From: an uncultured Actinomycetes bacterium
Lineage (GTDB): Bacteria > Actinomycetota > Coriobacteriia > Coriobacteriales > RUG844
Length of the DNA stretch: 6,627 bases
Direction: 5' to 3'
Assembly: GCA_900313875.1 (NCBI GenBank)
Contig: OMSY01000038.1
Location: 1 to 6,627 of the forward strand
The position numbers were made by a program, and so were the translations under genes. How positions within the stretch are numbered: position 1 is the stretch's first letter; each line of letters opens with the position of its first letter. The notes below the pieces were generated by a model, which saw only the letters and a list, made by a program, of their open reading frames with translations, had not been told where the DNA came from and searched no databases. Below are positions 1-6,557 of the stretch, piece after piece.

Positions 1-25
1 AAGCGAAATCGTAGATGACTGCCAT
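1..25 (-). CDS. N-terminus of an unidentified divergent gene (partial)
   Basis: Reading leftward, ATG at 25-23 opens the frame M-A-V-I-Y-D-F-A, which leaves the window after eight codons. The start is supported by a strong purine-rich Shine-Dalgarno stretch, AGGGAGGAAGGA (minus strand, 44-33), ending 7 bases before the ATG. This is about as good as any ribosome site in the window. The gene is transcribed away from lexA and shares the 200-bp control region with it. Eight residues are too few to name a product. A start with I-Y-D-F recalls some glutathione-peroxidase-like proteins, but that is only a resemblance. Being divergent from an operator with three SOS boxes, it could be DNA-damage regulated; this is inference. 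Confidence 0.6.
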
Positions 26-93
26 GGGTATGTCCTTCCTCCCTATCTTGACCTGATGCAACTGTAGCGGTCGGCATGGACAGGAAATCGAAG

Positions 94-107
94 CGAACAC
101 CTGTTCG
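94..107. promoter_or_regulatory. SOS box 1 (LexA operator)
   Basis: The sequence CGAACACCTGTTCG has perfect inverted half-sites CGAAC and GTTCG around a 4-base centre. This is the LexA recognition pattern known from Gram-positive bacteria and actinobacteria. It overlaps the presumed -35 element of lexA, as expected for autorepression. It is the best match of the three boxes in this region. Confidence 0.85.
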
Positions 108-123
108 TGTTCTGGAGTATAAT
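94..123 (+). promoter_or_regulatory. Predicted lexA promoter
   Basis: A perfect -10 hexamer, TATAAT, lies at 118-123. The best -35 candidate is CGAACA at 94-99, with an 18-bp spacer and three of six matches to TTGACA. The -35 is therefore weak and the -10 does most of the work. Transcription would begin near position 130, giving a leader of about 95 bases before the lexA ATG at 226. SOS box 1 covers the -35 and box 2 covers the predicted start site, so bound LexA would block RNA polymerase. The start site is inferred from spacing only. Confidence 0.65.
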
Positions 124-124
124 A

Positions 125-138
125 CGTACAGATGTTCG
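125..138. promoter_or_regulatory. SOS box 2 (imperfect LexA operator)
   Basis: The sequence CGTACAGATGTTCG keeps the right half-site GTTCG intact. The left half-site differs from CGAAC by one base (T for A at its third position). It begins immediately downstream of the TATAAT box and would cover the transcription start. Its start is 31 bp after that of box 1, about three helical turns, so dimers on both boxes would lie on the same face of the DNA. It is weaker than box 1 by sequence, and its role depends on this spacing argument. Confidence 0.6.
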
Positions 139-153
139 GTTCAAGCAGAATCA

Positions 154-167
154 CGAACAAATGTTTG
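154..167. promoter_or_regulatory. SOS box 3 (LexA operator in the leader)
   Basis: The sequence CGAACAAATGTTTG has a perfect left half-site CGAAC and one mismatch in the right half (GTTTG for GTTCG). It starts 29 bp after box 2, within the predicted untranslated leader of lexA. Together the three boxes form a regular array with a period of about 30 bp. Positions of this kind can act as a roadblock or support cooperative binding; which applies here cannot be read from the sequence. Confidence 0.7.
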
Positions 168-214
168 CTTTTTTGCGGGAGTGCGGGTAGACTCGGTTAC
201 AACGACGACGCATC

Positions 215-220
215 AGGGAG
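215..220 (+). promoter_or_regulatory. Ribosome binding site fixing the lexA start
   Basis: AGGGAG lies 5 bases before the ATG at 226. It supports that start over the in-frame ATG at position 76, which would place the promoter and all three SOS boxes inside the coding region and add 50 residues unlike any LexA. Confidence 0.75.
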
Positions 221-225
221 TATCC

Positions 226-888
226 ATGGCCAACGACAAGCTCACACGTCGACAGAAGCAGATCCTCGATTTCATCCGGGAGCAGTCGGATGCGAACGGG
301 TATCCCCCGACCGTGCGGGAGATCGGCACCGCCCTCGGTCTTTCATCCTCCGCCACCGTCCATGCCCATATCTCCGCCTTGGAGGCCAAGGGCTATCTGA
401 GACGCGATGCGTCGAAATCGCGTGGTATCTCGTTGATGGGCGATGCGGTACCATCCGAAAGGACCGCTCCCGAAGCGCCTGAGACGCCCTCTGAGGCCAT
501 TCCCAGGGGCACGGTCTCCCTTCCCCTTGTCGGCCGTGTGGCAGCGGGCATGCCCATCCTCGCAGAGCAGAACATCGAGGAGAACCTCATCCTCCCCTCC
601 GAGATCGTGGGCGACTCGAGCTCGTTCCTCCTCAAGGTCAAGGGCGAGTCGATGGTCGAGGCTGGCATCCTCGATGGTGACCTCGTCGTGGTCAGGGAGC
701 AGGCCGATGCCCGGAACGGGGATATCGTGGTCGCCCTCATGGATGACGAGGCGACGGTCAAGACGTTCTATCGTGAGGACGGCAGGATACGCCTCCAGCC
801 CGAGAACGCGACGATGGCGCCGCTGTACCCCGACCCATCATCCCTGAGCATCATCGGACGTGTGGTCGCCCTGTTCAGGAGCATGTGA
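226..888 (+). CDS. lexA: LexA, SOS-response repressor and self-cleaving protease
   Basis: LexA binds SOS boxes as a dimer and represses DNA-repair genes. When RecA forms filaments on single-stranded DNA, LexA cuts itself and the genes are released. The protein has 220 residues, a normal to slightly long size. Residues 1-70 form the winged helix-turn-helix domain (KLTRRQKQILDFI, then YPPTVREIG and the recognition-helix region around GLSSSATVHAHISALEAKGYL). A linker rich in Pro, Glu and Ala spans about residues 74-96. The S24 peptidase domain follows, with the Ala107-Gly108 cleavage site (VAAGMP), the nucleophile Ser142 (GESM) and the general base Lys179 (ATVKTF). All catalytic parts are present, so it should be active. 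Three SOS boxes upstream indicate autorepression. The gene is monocistronic here and faces hflX tail to tail. Confidence 0.97.
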   Translation: MANDKLTRRQKQILDFIREQSDANGYPPTVREIGTALGLSSSATVHAHISALEAKGYLRRDASKSRGISLMGDAVPSERTAPEAPETPSEAIPRGTVSLPLVGRVAAGMPILAEQNIEENLILPSEIVGDSSSFLLKVKGESMVEAGILDGDLVVVREQADARNGDIVVALMDDEATVKTFYREDGRIRLQPENATMAPLYPDPSSLSIIGRVVALFRSM

Positions 889-984
889 GCGCATCTATCC
901 GCCGATCCGACAGGTCGCTCTCCCCTCTCCCCCATCGTCGTTGCGTCATCGCCCATCCAATGCCCGTCTTCGTTGGCGGATGTC
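889..984. other. Convergent intergenic gap between lexA and hflX, no clear terminator
   Basis: Both flanking genes end here, so bidirectional termination is expected, yet I see no compact GC-rich stem followed by a T-run on either strand. The only inverted pair found is ATCCGCC at 897-903 and GGCGGAT at 975-981, 71 bases apart, too far for a normal intrinsic terminator. A 16-base pyrimidine tract lies at 918-933. Termination may be Rho-dependent, or occur through read-through into the opposite gene. Confidence 0.5.
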
Positions 985-2304
985 CTATCCTGCAGATGAG
1001 CCCGCATCGACCGCCTGATCGGGACGGCCGTCCGACCTGAACTCCAGAAACCTACCGGCAAGGGCCTTCGGTGCTCGGAGCTGGAGCCGTGTACCCTCGG
1101 GCAGGAACTCCTCCGAGATGATTGAGCAGTGCTCATGTGCAAGCTGCACGAGATCGCCACGCGTATACGGAAGAAGGACCTCGAGCAGGTCCCCATCCGC
1201 TATCGAAGCCGCCTGCATCCGCTCCAACAGCTCATCGATACCCGCACCGGTGAGTGCGGAGACGAGGACCGCGGAAGGATACCGCCTTGCAAGCGCCTCA
1301 CGCTCCTCGGGTTCGATGAGGTCGCATTTGTTGAACACGACGATCGTCGGGATGCTCTCGGCACCGATCAGTTCTATCACCTCATGAACCGCATGCATCT
1401 GCGCATCGCGCTGTGAAGCGCTCGCATCCGTGACCTGCAGGATGAGGTCCGCTTCGGAGATCTCATCCAAGGTCGACCGGAATGCCTCCACGAGATTGGT
1501 GGGGAGCTTCTGGATGAAGCCGACGGTGTCGGTGAGCGTCACGGTACGGCCATCGGGGAACGTCAGCTTGCGCGTCGTCGCATCGAGTGTGGCGAACAGC
1601 TTGTCATAGGCCAACACGGCCGAATCGGTGAGACGGTTGAGCAAGCTTGACTTGCCGGCATTCGTATAGCCAGCGAGCGCGATGCGGAACACGAGCGAGT
1701 TCGTGCGCGACTTGCGTTGGATGTCCCTTGTCCTCGCAAGGTCCTTGAGCTCGCGTCTGATGGAGCTGATGCGCTTGCGAACGATACGTCGGTCGACCTC
1801 GAGCTGGCTTTCACCCTCACCGAAACGCGAACCGACGCCACCTCCCATACGGTTCGAGGCAAGATGCGCCCACATGCCGCGCAGACGAGGATACAGGTAC
1901 TCGTTCTGCGCAAGTCGGACCTGCAGACGTCCCTCGCGGGTCGTCGCATGAAGCGCGAAGATATCGAGGATGAGGGCCGTGCGGTCGATGACCTTCACGC
2001 TCCGCAGCACCCGTTCGAGATTGGATTGCTGTGAAGGCGTGAGCTCGTCGTCGAAGATGACGATATCCGCATCGAGCTCGAGTGCCAGGGCTGCGATCTC
2101 GTCAGCCTTGCCCGCACCGATGAAGGTGCGTGGGTTCGGGGACGAGATGCGCTGGCTCACCGTGGCCACGACCTCGGCACCAGCTGTCACCGCGAGGTTC
2201 TCCAGTTCGGCAAGCGACTCCTCCACGGGCCAATCCGTCTGCCCGCGGTCGATGCCGACCAGTATCGCCTTCTCCTTCACCTCGTCGGTGTCGAACATGG
2301 CCAT
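985..2304 (-). CDS. hflX: HflX, ribosome-associated GTPase
   Basis: HflX binds the 50S subunit and, with GTP, splits stalled or hibernating 70S ribosomes, especially under heat or antibiotic stress. The protein is 439 residues, typical of the family. Residues 1-200 are the HflX-specific N-terminal domain, with the signature around GGGVGSRFGEGESQLE (154-169) and then a charged helical stretch (about 170-200). The GTPase domain carries the P-loop GYTNAGKSS (212-220), LDATTR (240-245) in the switch I/G2 region, DTVGF (259-263), NKCD (325-328) and a SAL G5-like motif (349-351). The start ATG at 2304 has GGTGA only 4 bases upstream. A second in-frame ATG two codons later (2298) would have a 10-base spacing and could be the true start. 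It is the last gene of the operon, 51 bp after dapF. In E. coli hflX lies near miaA with hfq between them; here dapF is in between. Confidence 0.96.
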   Translation of the reverse strand: MAMFDTDEVKEKAILVGIDRGQTDWPVEESLAELENLAVTAGAEVVATVSQRISSPNPRTFIGAGKADEIAALALELDADIVIFDDELTPSQQSNLERVLRSVKVIDRTALILDIFALHATTREGRLQVRLAQNEYLYPRLRGMWAHLASNRMGGGVGSRFGEGESQLEVDRRIVRKRISSIRRELKDLARTRDIQRKSRTNSLVFRIALAGYTNAGKSSLLNRLTDSAVLAYDKLFATLDATTRKLTFPDGRTVTLTDTVGFIQKLPTNLVEAFRSTLDEISEADLILQVTDASASQRDAQMHAVHEVIELIGAESIPTIVVFNKCDLIEPEEREALARRYPSAVLVSALTGAGIDELLERMQAASIADGDLLEVLLPYTRGDLVQLAHEHCSIISEEFLPEGTRLQLRAPKALAGRFLEFRSDGRPDQAVDAGSSAG

Positions 2305-2355
2305 GGGATCACCGGATGGAAGCGATATGGGGACGGGTACCGATCATGGACGTCA

Positions 2356-3252
2356 TCAGCCCTCGGGGAGTTCGATGACCCCATGATAGACGGTCGTCGC
2401 AGGCCCCGTCATGATGACATGACCGGTATCGGCATCCCATTTGACGTGCAGCGTCCCCCCGAGCACCTTCAGGTCGGCTTCGCGTGGTGCACGCTCGCAG
2501 AGCGCTGCAGCCACTTCCGTCGCACAGCAGCCGGTTCCGCAGGCGAGCGTCTCACCGCATCCACGTTCCCAGACCCGCATCTCGATCTCGAACCCGCAAG
2601 CTCCCTCGTGCACGGAGGCGAACTCGACGTTCGTCTTCTCCGGGAAGACCTCGTGCTGCTCGATGAAGCGTCCGACCTCGGCAACGGGGAAACGTGAGGG
2701 GTCATCGACGAAAGCGATGGCATGGGGATTTCCCATCGAAACGCAGGTGAAGGCGAGTGGCCCCATCGGGGTCTCGATGGGCTGCTCACGGACCACAGGA
2801 CCAAGGTCGGGATGCGTGAAGGTCGGTTGCAACGTGGTCGGGACCTGTGCGGGGTCCGTGATCGGAAGACCCATATCGACCGATGCCAGCACCAGCATGC
2901 CCTCCGGGTCGACGACGTATTCGATCGGTCGGGGACCGGCGAGCGTGTCAGCTATGAGCGAGGTGGCGCCGGGTTCGGCGATCCGATTGTCCACAAGGTA
3001 CTTGGAGAAGCATCGAACCCCGTTCCCACACATCTCGGCCAAGGTGCCGTCACTGTTGAGATAATGCATATAGGCGAGACAGTCATCCTTGTCCGATGGT
3101 TTCACGACGATGACACCATCGGCACCGATGCCCATGTGACGGTCACAGAGGAACCGTACCTGTTCAGGGGCAAGGGTGAGCTCGTCGGCAAGATCCTCGA
3201 AGAACACGAAGTCGTTGCCCGCGCCATGCATCTTGGTGAACCTGAGTTTCAT
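2356..3252 (-). CDS. dapF: Diaminopimelate epimerase
   Basis: DapF is a cytoplasmic, cofactor-independent epimerase that turns LL-diaminopimelate into meso-diaminopimelate, the last step before lysine and a cross-linking residue in many peptidoglycans. The 298-residue protein starts with the family hallmark HGAGNDF (9-15). The two catalytic cysteines are Cys75 in MCGNG and Cys238 in ACGTG; they act as the acid/base pair. GNPHAIAF (174-181) and the WERG segment (228-231) are further conserved substrate-site regions. ATG at 3252 has an excellent Shine-Dalgarno, GGAGGG (3263-3258), 5 bases upstream. It follows miaA after 22 bp and precedes hflX by 51 bp, so it is co-transcribed with tRNA-modification genes although its pathway is unrelated. 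No other lysine genes are in view. Confidence 0.97.
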   Translation of the reverse strand: MKLRFTKMHGAGNDFVFFEDLADELTLAPEQVRFLCDRHMGIGADGVIVVKPSDKDDCLAYMHYLNSDGTLAEMCGNGVRCFSKYLVDNRIAEPGATSLIADTLAGPRPIEYVVDPEGMLVLASVDMGLPITDPAQVPTTLQPTFTHPDLGPVVREQPIETPMGPLAFTCVSMGNPHAIAFVDDPSRFPVAEVGRFIEQHEVFPEKTNVEFASVHEGACGFEIEMRVWERGCGETLACGTGCCATEVAAALCERAPREADLKVLGGTLHVKWDADTGHVIMTGPATTVYHGVIELPEG

Positions 3253-3274
3253 GGGAACCCTCCGCTCATGTCGT

Positions 3275-4255
3275 CTACCCGTGCAAGCGTATCAGTTCAA
3301 GGGCCTGTTGCAGGGCTGCTTGTCCAAGCGGTTCGTCGGCGGCGATCCAGTTGATGCGTGCATCACGCTTGAACCAGGTACGCTGACGTTTCGCATAGCG
3401 CCGTGTGGAGCGTTTGACGCATTCCGCCGCCTCGAGGAACGCTTCCGAATCCAACGGTTCCTGCGAGTCGAGGAACGGTAGGAACTCCTTGTATCCGATG
3501 GCCTGGGATGAGGTGATCGCCTCCGCGAAACCGGCATCGACCAGATGGCGCACCTCCTCGAGCAGGCCATCTGCGAGCATCTCGTCAACCCGGGAGTCTA
3601 TACGCTCGTAGAGGATCCCGGTCGTCACGGAAAGTCCCAGATAGACCGTATCGTAATACGGGAGCAGCTCGGAGGCATGGGAGCGCTGCTCGGCATAGCT
3701 CGTCCCATCTGCAAGCATCTCGAAAGCGCGGACCACCCGACGCACGTTGTTGGGGGCGATGAGGTCGGCGCTCGCCTTGTCGACCTGCTCGAGCTGGGAG
3801 TGGAGCCAATCGGCACCATGTTCCCCTGCGAGACGGAGATACCTGTCCCGGACCTCGTTGCCCACCTGCTCCCCTGCGGGGAAGATGAGGTTGTCGAGTG
3901 CTGCCTTGACATACAGACCGGTGCCACCGCACACGATGGGCACCTTTCCCCGTGCATATACCGTCTCGATGGACTCCCGTGCAAGACGCTGGTACAGTGC
4001 GGCTGAGAACGGCTGGCCGGGGTCGACGACATCGATGCAATGGTAGGGGACACGACGTTCGTGCACGGGGACCTTGGCGGTCCCGATGTCCATCCCCCGG
4101 TACACCTGCATGGAGTCCGCGGAGACGATCTCACCATCAAGCCGAACCGCAAGGTCCTCAGCGAAGCTGCTCTTGCCCGTTGCGGTCGCCCCCACGACGG
4201 CGACGACCGGCCGTGCGTGGAGGGGTCCTGCGATCTTGCCATCAACGCTGCCCAT
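3275..4255 (-). CDS. miaA: tRNA dimethylallyltransferase (A37 isopentenylation)
   Basis: MiaA moves the dimethylallyl group from dimethylallyl diphosphate to N6 of adenosine 37 in tRNAs reading UNN codons, giving i6A. The 326-residue protein has the P-loop GATATGKSS (22-30) near its N-terminus, then DSMQVYRGMDIGTAK (47-61) with the general-base Asp47, then PYHCIDVVDP (70-79) and GGTGLYVKA (110-118). In the tRNA-binding half are RRVVRAFEM (172-180), SSQAIGYKEF (249-258) and the C-terminal TRRYAKRQRTWFKRD (284-298), all family landmarks. ATG at 4255 lies 3 bp after the miaB stop, and its Shine-Dalgarno AAGGA (4266-4262) sits inside the last miaB codons 6 bases upstream, so translation of the two is probably coupled. 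MiaA makes the substrate of MiaB. Confidence 0.97.
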   Translation of the reverse strand: MGSVDGKIAGPLHARPVVAVVGATATGKSSFAEDLAVRLDGEIVSADSMQVYRGMDIGTAKVPVHERRVPYHCIDVVDPGQPFSAALYQRLARESIETVYARGKVPIVCGGTGLYVKAALDNLIFPAGEQVGNEVRDRYLRLAGEHGADWLHSQLEQVDKASADLIAPNNVRRVVRAFEMLADGTSYAEQRSHASELLPYYDTVYLGLSVTTGILYERIDSRVDEMLADGLLEEVRHLVDAGFAEAITSSQAIGYKEFLPFLDSQEPLDSEAFLEAAECVKRSTRRYAKRQRTWFKRDARINWIAADEPLGQAALQQALELIRLHG

Positions 4256-4258
4256 GGG

Positions 4259-5620
4259 TCATCCTTCGACCAGCGAACCCGAAAGGTACCAGGTACGTGC
4301 CGTGTCCACCGCCACCTTCCTGAACGTCCCCGCGAGGGATTCCGGAGCACATCCCTCCGGCACCTTCGCATGAACGACCTGGTTCTTGGGGGTACGGCCT
4401 GCAAGCATCGTGGGGTCCTTGCGAGACGCACCCTCGACGAGTATCTCGACGACGGAGCCCTTCTCCTGCTGGTTCAGCTGCCAGGCACTCTCCTGCACGA
4501 GCTCGACGAGCCGGTCGAGGCGGCTCTGGATCTCCTCATGCGTTGCGTTCTGCGGCATCCTCGCCGCAGGAGTGCCCCCACGCTTGCTGTAGATGAACGT
4601 GAAGGCCTGATGGTAACGCGCCTCCCGGCACAGGGCCAGCGTATCCTGGAAATCCTGCTCGGTCTCACCTGGGAAACCGACGATGATGTCCGTCGAGAGG
4701 GCGATATCGGGCACATACTCGCGGAGACGTCGCACCCTGTCGAGATACCGGGCCGCCGTGTAGTTGCGGTTCATGCGCTTCAGGATGACATCCGAGCCGG
4801 ATTGCACGGGAAGGTGGAGCTGGGGCATCACGCTTGGGACCTCCGCCATCGCCTGGATGGTCTCATCGAGAAGGTCCTTGGGATGGGAGGTCGCGAAACG
4901 GATGCGTTCGATGGGGGTCTCCCCCGCCATCCTCAGGACATCGGCGAAACGCGGCTTCCCGTACAGGTCGCGTCCATAGGAGTTGACGTTCTGCCCCAGC
5001 AACGTCACCTCATGGACCCCCTGCTCTGCAAGCGTGATGAGCTCCGAACGGATATCCTCGAACGGCCTGCTCTTCTCCCTTCCCCGCACGTAGGGAACGA
5101 TGCAGTAGGTGCAGAAGTTGTCGCATCCGTAGGTGATGGGAACCCAAGCATGCCAGGCGTGCTCGCGGATACCGGGAAGCTCGGTGGAGAACCCGTCTGC
5201 CTCATCGAGCACCTCGACAGCCGGCACCTCGTCCCGTGCAGCCTGCGCGAGCAAGGAGGGCAGGTGCGCGATGTTGTGCGTCCCGAACACGACATCGATG
5301 TTACCGAGACGCTCCGTGAGCCCCATCCCATCGCGCTGCCCGATGCAACCTCCCACCGCGATGATGCGACGACCGTGGGGCGAGGGAACGTTCTTGTATG
5401 AGGCGACCTGACCATACAGGCGCTCATCGGCAGCCTCACGCACGCAGCAGGTCATGAAGACCATGACATCCGCCTGCTCGACCTCGGATGTAGGCAACAT
5501 CCCGAGCGATTCGAGCATGCCCGCGATCCGCTCGGAATCATGCTTGTTCATCTGACATCCGAACGTCCGGATGAGATAGGTCTCGAGGCCGAGAGCGGGA
5601 AGGTCGGGCAACTGGGTCAA
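4259..5620 (-). CDS. miaB: tRNA i6A37 methylthiotransferase, radical SAM (MiaB)
   Basis: MiaB adds a methylthio group at C2 of i6A37, giving ms2i6A, using two [4Fe-4S] clusters. The 453-residue protein has all three domains. The N-terminal UPF0004/MTTase domain carries cluster cysteines Cys22 (TFGCQMNKHDSE), Cys58 (MTCCVREAADERLYG) and Cys92 (VGGCIGQRDG). The radical SAM domain has Cys166, Cys170 and Cys173 in CDNFCTYCIVPYVRGRE, with LHLPVQSGS (268-276) and STDIIVGFPGET (309-320) further on. A TRAM RNA-binding domain spans about 385-450. GCQMNKHDSE and the CTYCIVPYVRGRE context favour MiaB over MtaB or RimO. The start is TTG at 5620, chosen because GGAG lies 7 bases upstream and no ATG or GTG is nearby. 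In the usually conserved N-T-C motif, Asn is replaced by Met56. Confidence 0.95.
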   Translation of the reverse strand: MTQLPDLPALGLETYLIRTFGCQMNKHDSERIAGMLESLGMLPTSEVEQADVMVFMTCCVREAADERLYGQVASYKNVPSPHGRRIIAVGGCIGQRDGMGLTERLGNIDVVFGTHNIAHLPSLLAQAARDEVPAVEVLDEADGFSTELPGIREHAWHAWVPITYGCDNFCTYCIVPYVRGREKSRPFEDIRSELITLAEQGVHEVTLLGQNVNSYGRDLYGKPRFADVLRMAGETPIERIRFATSHPKDLLDETIQAMAEVPSVMPQLHLPVQSGSDVILKRMNRNYTAARYLDRVRRLREYVPDIALSTDIIVGFPGETEQDFQDTLALCREARYHQAFTFIYSKRGGTPAARMPQNATHEEIQSRLDRLVELVQESAWQLNQQEKGSVVEILVEGASRKDPTMLAGRTPKNQVVHAKVPEGCAPESLAGTFRKVAVDTARTWYLSGSLVEG

Positions 5621-5627
5621 GATGATG

Positions 5628-5631
5628 CTCC
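5628..5631 (-). promoter_or_regulatory. Ribosome binding site deciding the TTG start of miaB
   Basis: GGAG on the minus strand is followed by 7 bases and then TTG at 5620-5618. No in-frame ATG or GTG is found close by, and the next in-frame ATG (codon 24) would cut off the first cluster cysteine. The site therefore supports TTG as the initiation codon. Confidence 0.65.
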
Positions 5632-5640
5632 AAACGTCAG

Positions 5641-5657
5641 GGGCAGCCTCGCTGCCC
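5641..5657 (-). other. Perfect 7-bp hairpin in the miaB leader
   Basis: GGGCAGC (5641-5647) and GCTGCCC (5651-5657) form a perfect GC-rich stem with a 3-base loop. In the transcript it ends 9 bases before the miaB Shine-Dalgarno. No T-run follows, so it is not a textbook intrinsic terminator. It might mark the processing point or partial transcription stop between the PHP gene and miaB, or affect access to the ribosome site. Function is inference; the inverted repeat itself is certain. Confidence 0.55.
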
Positions 5658-5713
5658 GGCTCATCATGAACGATACAAGGCTACCACGCTTTGGGGTCAT
5701 GTGGCCCGTGGTT

Positions 5714-6541
5714 TCAGCGACGCGGGTCTGCCGCGAGGAACCTCTCGAGATGCGCCTCCGGCAATGCGACCTGCCCGAGGCCGCCCGGATGCGAGGCATC
5801 CCCATGCCAGTCGGAACCTCCGGTGACGAGCATGCCGAGTGACGATGCACGGTCCTCGAGAAGCAGGGCCATGTCGGCAGGATGCTTGGGATGGTAGGCC
5901 TCGACACCCGAGAGGCCCACCCGGTGCAGGGGTTCGATCAGGTCGATGACATCGTTGGCACCAGCATGAGCGATGACCGCCAGACCCCCGCTCTCCCGGA
6001 TGAGCGGCACGACATCGAATGGGTCGGGCTCATGCCGCTTGACCTCATAGGGGCACCCCTTCCCGGTCAGGTCATCGAAGAAGGTGGAAACGGAGTCGAT
6101 CGCGCCACGTTCGACGAGGAGGCGGGCGAGGTTGAGACGGTTCACGACGTGTCCTGCCTGATCGAAGTCGGCAAGGGAGATGGGCCAGCCATCCCGCTCG
6201 AGGAGCCTCACGATCTCGAACGCACGCGTCTCCCTCCCCCGCACGTTCGCCTCGAGGATGGACCGGATCCTATGTACCGGACGCTCGAGATAATACCCGA
6301 GTATATGCACCACGCGCCCTTCATGACGACATGACACCTCGACCCCGGGCACGAGGATGAAGCCTTCGAACCGATCGGGGTCGGCATCGATCGAACCCAT
6401 CGCCTGAAGCGAGCCATCGAGGGTGTCGTGGTCGGTGACCGACAAGACACGGATACCGCCCTCGAGGGCGGTATCCAACAGCTGTCCGGGCTCCATGAGC
6501 CCATCCGAACATGAGGTGTGCGTGTGAAGGTCGACCTTCAC
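5714..6541 (-). CDS. PHP-domain phosphoesterase, YciV/TrpH (RNase AM)-like
   Basis: The protein belongs to the PHP metal-dependent phosphoesterases. Its closest recognisable relatives are YciV/TrpH proteins, which dephosphorylate nucleoside 3',5'-bisphosphates and trim RNA 5' ends; the exact substrate here is inferred. Counting from GTG at 6541 it has 275 residues. Expected metal ligands are all visible: His6, His8 and Asp13 (DLHTHTSCSDG), Asp37-His38 (VTDHDT), Glu68 (PGVEVS), His79 (VHILGYY), His192 (VIAHAG), His217 (EAYHP), and Asp244 and His246 (GGSDWHG). The insert NRLNLARLLVERGAI (134-148) is typical of the YciV group. GTG is preferred because V-K-V-D-L-H-T-H is where family members normally start. 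An in-frame ATG at 6601 would add 20 residues and overlap the upstream gene. Neither start has a convincing Shine-Dalgarno, so coupling with the upstream gene is possible. It lies 93 bp upstream of miaB. Confidence 0.9.
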   Translation of the reverse strand: MKVDLHTHTSCSDGLMEPGQLLDTALEGGIRVLSVTDHDTLDGSLQAMGSIDADPDRFEGFILVPGVEVSCRHEGRVVHILGYYLERPVHRIRSILEANVRGRETRAFEIVRLLERDGWPISLADFDQAGHVVNRLNLARLLVERGAIDSVSTFFDDLTGKGCPYEVKRHEPDPFDVVPLIRESGGLAVIAHAGANDVIDLIEPLHRVGLSGVEAYHPKHPADMALLLEDRASSLGMLVTGGSDWHGDASHPGGLGQVALPEAHLERFLAADPRR

Positions 6542-6557
6542 GACCAGGCAGCGCCCA

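Noticed and set aside
48..53. TTGACC as a possible -35 element for an upstream lexA promoter.
   Set aside because: No -10-like hexamer lies 16-18 bp downstream (around 70-77). The TATAAT at 118 is far too distant to pair with it.
76..225. An in-frame ATG at 76 extending LexA by 50 residues.
   Set aside because: The extension would contain the TATAAT box and all three SOS boxes, and it does not resemble LexA. The ATG at 226 has a proper ribosome site.
132..482. A possible leader open frame starting at ATG 132 within the lexA leader.
   Set aside because: It has no good ribosome site, starts within SOS box 2, and runs far into lexA in another frame without resembling a known protein.
918..933. 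A 16-base pyrimidine tract in the convergent gap, considered as part of a terminator or triplex-forming element.
   Set aside because: No adjacent stem is present, and short pyrimidine tracts are expected by chance in GC-rich intergenic DNA.
2441..3354. Two + strand open frames (207 and 210 codons) opposite dapF.
   Set aside because: They are shadows of dapF, which has all its catalytic motifs on the other strand. Their translations show no domain.
4040..5401. A long 453-codon open frame on the + strand, opposite miaB and the start of miaA.
   Set aside because: The opposite strand encodes two complete, motif-perfect enzymes. Long antisense frames are common in GC-rich DNA. The predicted protein is low in recognisable features and rich in Arg, His, Asp and Gly, with no ribosome site that I could see.
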